This document shows, one piece after another, positions 23,230-25,935 of a DNA stretch of 25,935 nucleotides (position 1 is its first letter; every line of letters starts with the position of its first letter). The notes under the pieces are model-generated. The model was not told the origin of the DNA. It ran no database searches and was given only the letters and a program-made list of their open reading frames with translations. Both the position numbers and the translations under genes were made by a program. The stretch is from a bacterium TMED198 (GTDB lineage Bacteria; Fidelibacterota; Marinisomatia; SCGC-AAA003-L08; D37C17), in NCBI GenBank assembly GCA_002170735.1, contig NHIV01000040.1:1-25935 (forward strand), read 5' to 3'.

Positions 23230-24579
23230 ATGTTAAGGGTAATATTAGCAACTTTTTTTTTATTTTCCTGCAACAAGCAGTCATCAGTTTCTACTCTTGA
23301 TGATGAGGTTTATTACTTTAATACTCCACATGGAGTTGTAGTTGACGATCTTAATCATATTATCTATCTTAGTGATAGGGGCAATGGATATCTCCATAGC
23401 TACACATGTGTTGGAGATTTGCTTAGTTCTGTACATCTTGATGAGGCAAACAATTTCGTTTCAGGCGTAAATATTTCTTCTAGCAGTATCTATGCCTGCA
23501 ATCAGCAGTCTTCTTCAGTCTCCATATTGGATGCTACAAGTTTCACTTTAAAGGAAAATATCGAAGTAACATCAGATGTATCTAATTGCTATTTTGATGC
23601 CAAAAATGAGGCTGATTGTCTCTTATATGAAGATGAAGGTTGTTATTGGATGGTTGATCATTGCATGCCTCCCAGTAGCTCTGAAGGTCTTGATCAATGC
23701 AGTCAATATAATTTTGGAGATTGTCAAGTAAACTCAGATCAAGGATGTATGTGGATGGGTGATATCTGTATGATGCATAGCTCAGAGGCCCCTCATTATA
23801 TTGTTTTAGATGAAGAGGCAGGTTATTGGTTTGTAACATCTATAATGACTGGGTATGTGCTTCAGTATAGCATTGATAATAATGAGCTTGTAGGAAGAAT
23901 TAAGGTTGGAGATCAACCTGCTTTGATGGCGATTAATAAAAGCCAAAATTTACTTTATGTGTCAAGAATGATGCAAATGACTATGCCAAATATGGATATG
24001 GGATCTACATCAAATGATATTCATAGCATTGAATACTCAGAAGATGGTCTTTCCTTAGTTGAAAAGTATTCAATTTTAGCACCCAATCCTCATGGTATTG
24101 ACTTCGATGGAAAATATATATATACCATTAGCAATTCTTCTGATCAAATTGTCAAGATTGACTCAGAAACTGGTATGACTACTTATACGCCATTAAGGCT
24201 TGAGGATGGAATTACTGGGGGGCAAGAAGATCCTAGCATTGAGACCTTCGTATTAAAACCTATTGCTTGCAAATATATTGATGGCAATATTTTAGCTGTT
24301 ACTTGTCAAGGAGGCTCGTATACTTCAGGTAATTTAAATAGCTATGCACCAAGTCAGGTTCAGCTTTGGAATACTGATTCTATGACACTTATTGACAGGT
24401 ATGAGTTCTCTAGTTCTTCAAGTGCATGGCATGTGGATGCCCTTGAAGAGCAAAACAAATTATTTGTAGCTCTTTCTGGATCGGGTGGTCAAGGTGGAGG
24501 CATTGTATGTCTTATATACAGTAATGAAGGGTTCGCCGAGGATCCTTTATGGCAAAAAATAAGTAGCGACCCTTACTAG
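23230..24579 (+). CDS. Beta-propeller lipoprotein with two Cys/Trp inserts
   Basis: A 449-residue protein with a short lipoprotein signal (LFSC, lipid at C14) and repeated YVTN/NHL-like strands: PHGVVVDDLNHIIYLSDRGN, ALMAINKSQNLLYVSR, NPHGIDFDGKYIYTISNSSD. These indicate a seven-bladed-type propeller. Between blades sit two copies of a small Cys module (C120-C145 and C157-C180), each with C-x7-C-x-W-x4-C. Methionine-rich residues near 250-260 (RMMQMTMPNMDMG) may bind metal such as copper. It lies six bases after the C10 protease and is likely coexpressed with it. Its ligand is unknown. Confidence 0.85.
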   Translation: MLRVILATFFLFSCNKQSSVSTLDDEVYYFNTPHGVVVDDLNHIIYLSDRGNGYLHSYTCVGDLLSSVHLDEANNFVSGVNISSSSIYACNQQSSSVSILDATSFTLKENIEVTSDVSNCYFDAKNEADCLLYEDEGCYWMVDHCMPPSSSEGLDQCSQYNFGDCQVNSDQGCMWMGDICMMHSSEAPHYIVLDEEAGYWFVTSIMTGYVLQYSIDNNELVGRIKVGDQPALMAINKSQNLLYVSRMMQMTMPNMDMGSTSNDIHSIEYSEDGLSLVEKYSILAPNPHGIDFDGKYIYTISNSSDQIVKIDSETGMTTYTPLRLEDGITGGQEDPSIETFVLKPIACKYIDGNILAVTCQGGSYTSGNLNSYAPSQVQLWNTDSMTLIDRYEFSSSSSAWHVDALEEQNKLFVALSGSGGQGGGIVCLIYSNEGFAEDPLWQKISSDPY

Positions 24580-24598
24580 TTAAATGCTAAATTAGTGT

Positions 24599-25717
24599 AT
24601 GAATTCTACTATCTATAATATTCCTAAAACTATATTTCTTATTGGCTTACCATTAGCGAGTATGATTGGAGTTCCATTGTATGTTTACCAAAATGGAGTC
24701 GTTTGGCAGGAGCCTGCAATGCTTTTAATTGGTTGGTTCTTTGCTGGGCTTGGTATAACAGTTGGGTACCATCGACTTTTTGCCCATAGAAGTTTCAAGG
24801 CAAAGCCTTTAACAGAATGGTTTATAATGTTTATATCAACAGCTGCGCTTCAAAATAAAATTGTTAATTGGTGCTCAGATCATAGGCGTCATCATAGGAT
24901 GCTTGATACTAAGCAGGATCCATACAGTATTACCGAGGGGTTTTTTCATGCCCATATTGGTTGGATAATGAAGAAAACACCTACAATAATTGAAGGGGTT
25001 GAAGACCTGCAAAAAAAATCGTGTGTAAAGTTTCAATCTAGATTTTATTGGCCCTTAGCAATTTCGTTGTGTTTTTTACTTCCGGTTGTTATAGGTTCTC
25101 TTTATGGCCGGCCACTAGGAGGGTTTCTTTGGGGTGGCATTCTCAGGGTTACACTAGTCCATCATTTTACTTATTTTATTAATTCTCTTTGCCATTATGC
25201 AGGTACAAAGCCATATGATGTTAATACAACTGCTAGAGATTCATGGTACATGGCTCTTTTGACATTTGGGGAGGGCTATCATAACTTTCACCATAAATTT
25301 CAATGGGATTATAGAAATGGTATTAGGTGGTATGATTTTGATCCAAGTAAGTGGTTTATAAAAACATTGTCTTATTTTAGGCTTACTTATGATTTGAAAA
25401 AAGTTCAAGAGTCAAGAATTTTAAAGGCACGGTTTGATTGCTTAAGCGAACAAGTTACAAGCATTTTGAATGAACGTTCTTCCATTACCTACAAAAAGTA
25501 TTTAACTAGATTAGATGAAGCAAATGCCAAGGTTAAGTCCTACATGAAATCATGGAGGGAACTAGAAAAAGAAGCCTCAAAAATAAACGTTCTAGAATCA
25601 ATTCCAGGAAAAATCAACCAAATAAACTCTTTGAGGCTCCAGTATAAAATCAAGATGAATGGTGCTATAAACTCTCTATCAGTCATCCTTGTCTCATTAA
25701 AGGATAATCTTGTTTAG
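24599..25717 (+). CDS. Delta-9-type acyl-CoA/acyl-lipid fatty acid desaturase with coiled-coil tail
   Basis: A 372-residue membrane protein with the three histidine boxes of delta-9 desaturases: HRLFAH (58-63), HRRHH (95-99) and HNFHH (228-232), plus NSLCH (195-199) and GEGYHNFHH context. Family members are di-iron enzymes in the membrane that introduce a double bond into a fatty acyl chain. About four membrane segments are visible. Residues about 270-372 form a charged helical, coiled-coil-like extension not usual in the family. The start ATG has no strong ribosome site. The last bases overlap the start of the next gene (TTG at 25710). Confidence 0.93.
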   Translation: MNSTIYNIPKTIFLIGLPLASMIGVPLYVYQNGVVWQEPAMLLIGWFFAGLGITVGYHRLFAHRSFKAKPLTEWFIMFISTAALQNKIVNWCSDHRRHHRMLDTKQDPYSITEGFFHAHIGWIMKKTPTIIEGVEDLQKKSCVKFQSRFYWPLAISLCFLLPVVIGSLYGRPLGGFLWGGILRVTLVHHFTYFINSLCHYAGTKPYDVNTTARDSWYMALLTFGEGYHNFHHKFQWDYRNGIRWYDFDPSKWFIKTLSYFRLTYDLKKVQESRILKARFDCLSEQVTSILNERSSITYKKYLTRLDEANAKVKSYMKSWRELEKEASKINVLESIPGKINQINSLRLQYKIKMNGAINSLSVILVSLKDNLV

Positions 25718-25935
25718 TAAGTTTATATTAACAATAATTTTCTTTTCTTCAATATTTAGCCAATGAGCGATGTGAGTCAATCCATCGATGCCAGTTGGCA
25801 ATCCAAGTAATGGTGTAGGTCTTTTTGCGGGTCAAGTTATGCTGACATCATCTTTTATTTATCAAGATATTGATTGGTATCATGACCCTACAGATGATGA
25901 GCCTGGTTGGGAACATAGGGGGAAATTTTTTTCAA
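25710..25935 (+). CDS. Partial gene: signal peptide protein with TGA-Ala-Met-TGA, candidate UxxU selenoprotein
   Basis: A TTG start at 25710 has AGGA at 25701-25704 as ribosome site and overlaps the desaturase stop, suggesting translational coupling. Residues 1-18 form a signal peptide (FSKFILTIIFFSSIFSQ). Codons 19 and 22 are TGA (25764-25766 and 25773-25775), separated by Ala-Met. The same frame then stays open to the window edge: VNPSMPVGNPSNGVGLFAGQ, followed by a strand-rich segment (VMLTSSFIYQDIDWY) resembling an outer-membrane barrel start. CAMC directly after a signal peptide is a motif I recall from FCB-group membrane proteins, so both TGAs may encode Sec in place of Cys. The alternative is a degraded gene or a start at ATG 25788 without signal peptide. 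The 3' end is outside the window. Confidence 0.5.
25787..25803 (+). promoter_or_regulatory. Possible SECIS-like hairpin after the second TGA
   Basis: GATGCC (25787-25792) pairs with GGC (25797-25799) and ATC (25801-25803), with one bulged A, around the loop AGTT. A G in the second loop position lies 19 bases after the second TGA and 28 after the first. Size, loop and distance are like the minimal bacterial SECIS, but a hairpin this small can occur by chance. Confidence 0.3.

Noticed and set aside
25763..25810. ATG at 25763 in another frame as the start of the last gene
   Set aside because: That frame gives only 15 codons before a stop and has no signal peptide, whereas the frame from TTG 25710 has a signal peptide, a ribosome site and an open continuation.
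15554..25935. Reassigned genetic code with TGA as Trp or Gly
   Set aside because: Tryptophan is encoded by TGG throughout, and TGA ends the ABC permease (7964), the LolA-like protein (8695) and the selenoprotein itself (17462). The in-frame TGAs fall at Cys, not Trp or Gly, positions.

Overview
The window is AT-rich DNA from a free-living, Gram-negative-type (diderm) bacterium. It carries a secretin, a TonB-dependent receptor, lipoproteins, and several secreted proteins that share a C-terminal pair of dockerin-like repeats (GDINxD...NVLDVxxLVNxIL). Together with GCTDxxAxNYNxxAxxDDGSC repeats this points to the FCB group, most likely a marine Candidatus Marinimicrobia/Neomarinimicrobiota (SAR406) relative. 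That placement is inferred from family recall, not from a marker gene. No tRNA, rRNA, CRISPR array, transposase or phage gene is visible.

Layout. 1-742: a small lysine-rich secreted protein behind a CRP-like palindrome, closed by a hairpin terminator. 801-3788: an ATP/ADP-translocase-type carrier fused to a HEAT-like helical region and a cyclic-nucleotide-binding domain. 3785-6085 (minus): a stand-alone secretin and a pterin-4a-carbinolamine dehydratase. 6256-8697: an overlapping operon of ABC ATPase, ABC-2 permease and LolA-like secreted protein. 8832-9901: a DUF2452 (C1orf50-like) protein and a TIP30-like NAD(P)-binding protein. 9898-12483 (minus): a TonB-dependent receptor. 12628-17464: a PETase/cutinase-like hydrolase, a DCC-family protein, an alkylglycerol-monooxygenase-like membrane enzyme and a secreted beta-propeller/redoxin protein. 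17473-18986 (minus): a lipoprotein with a possible cohesin-like region and a YwaF/TMEM164-like membrane protein. 19072-25717: a metal-efflux permease with a fused HMA domain, a Cys-rich secreted protein, a C10 cysteine protease, a beta-propeller lipoprotein and a delta-9-type fatty acid desaturase. From 25710 a further gene runs off the right edge.

Main discovery. The reading frame starting at 15554 meets an in-frame TGA at 16934-16936. The TGA sits exactly where the first cysteine of a thioredoxin-type CxxC motif should be (F-A-P-N-[TGA]-P-V-C-S-P-E). The frame then continues through the rest of a redoxin domain and a dockerin-like tail to 17464. A bulged hairpin with a G-starting apical loop follows 16 nt after the TGA, as expected of a bacterial SECIS. 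I read this as one 636-residue secreted selenoprotein with selenocysteine at position 461. At the right edge a second gene (TTG start at 25710 with an AGGA ribosome site) has a signal peptide followed by TGA-Ala-Met-TGA, a possible UxxU, again with a small SECIS-like hairpin downstream. TGA is also used as a normal stop here (7964, 8695, 17462), so a changed genetic code is unlikely.

How the genes may work together. Four secreted proteins carry the same dockerin-like tail, and the neighbouring lipoprotein has a region resembling a rearranged cohesin-like sandwich, so a surface attachment system is possible. The AGMO-like enzyme (a pterin-dependent family), the pterin recycling enzyme, the TMEM164-like protein and the desaturase suggest ether-lipid or membrane-lipid remodelling. 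Both are inferences from co-occurrence over 5-20 kb, not from a shared operon.
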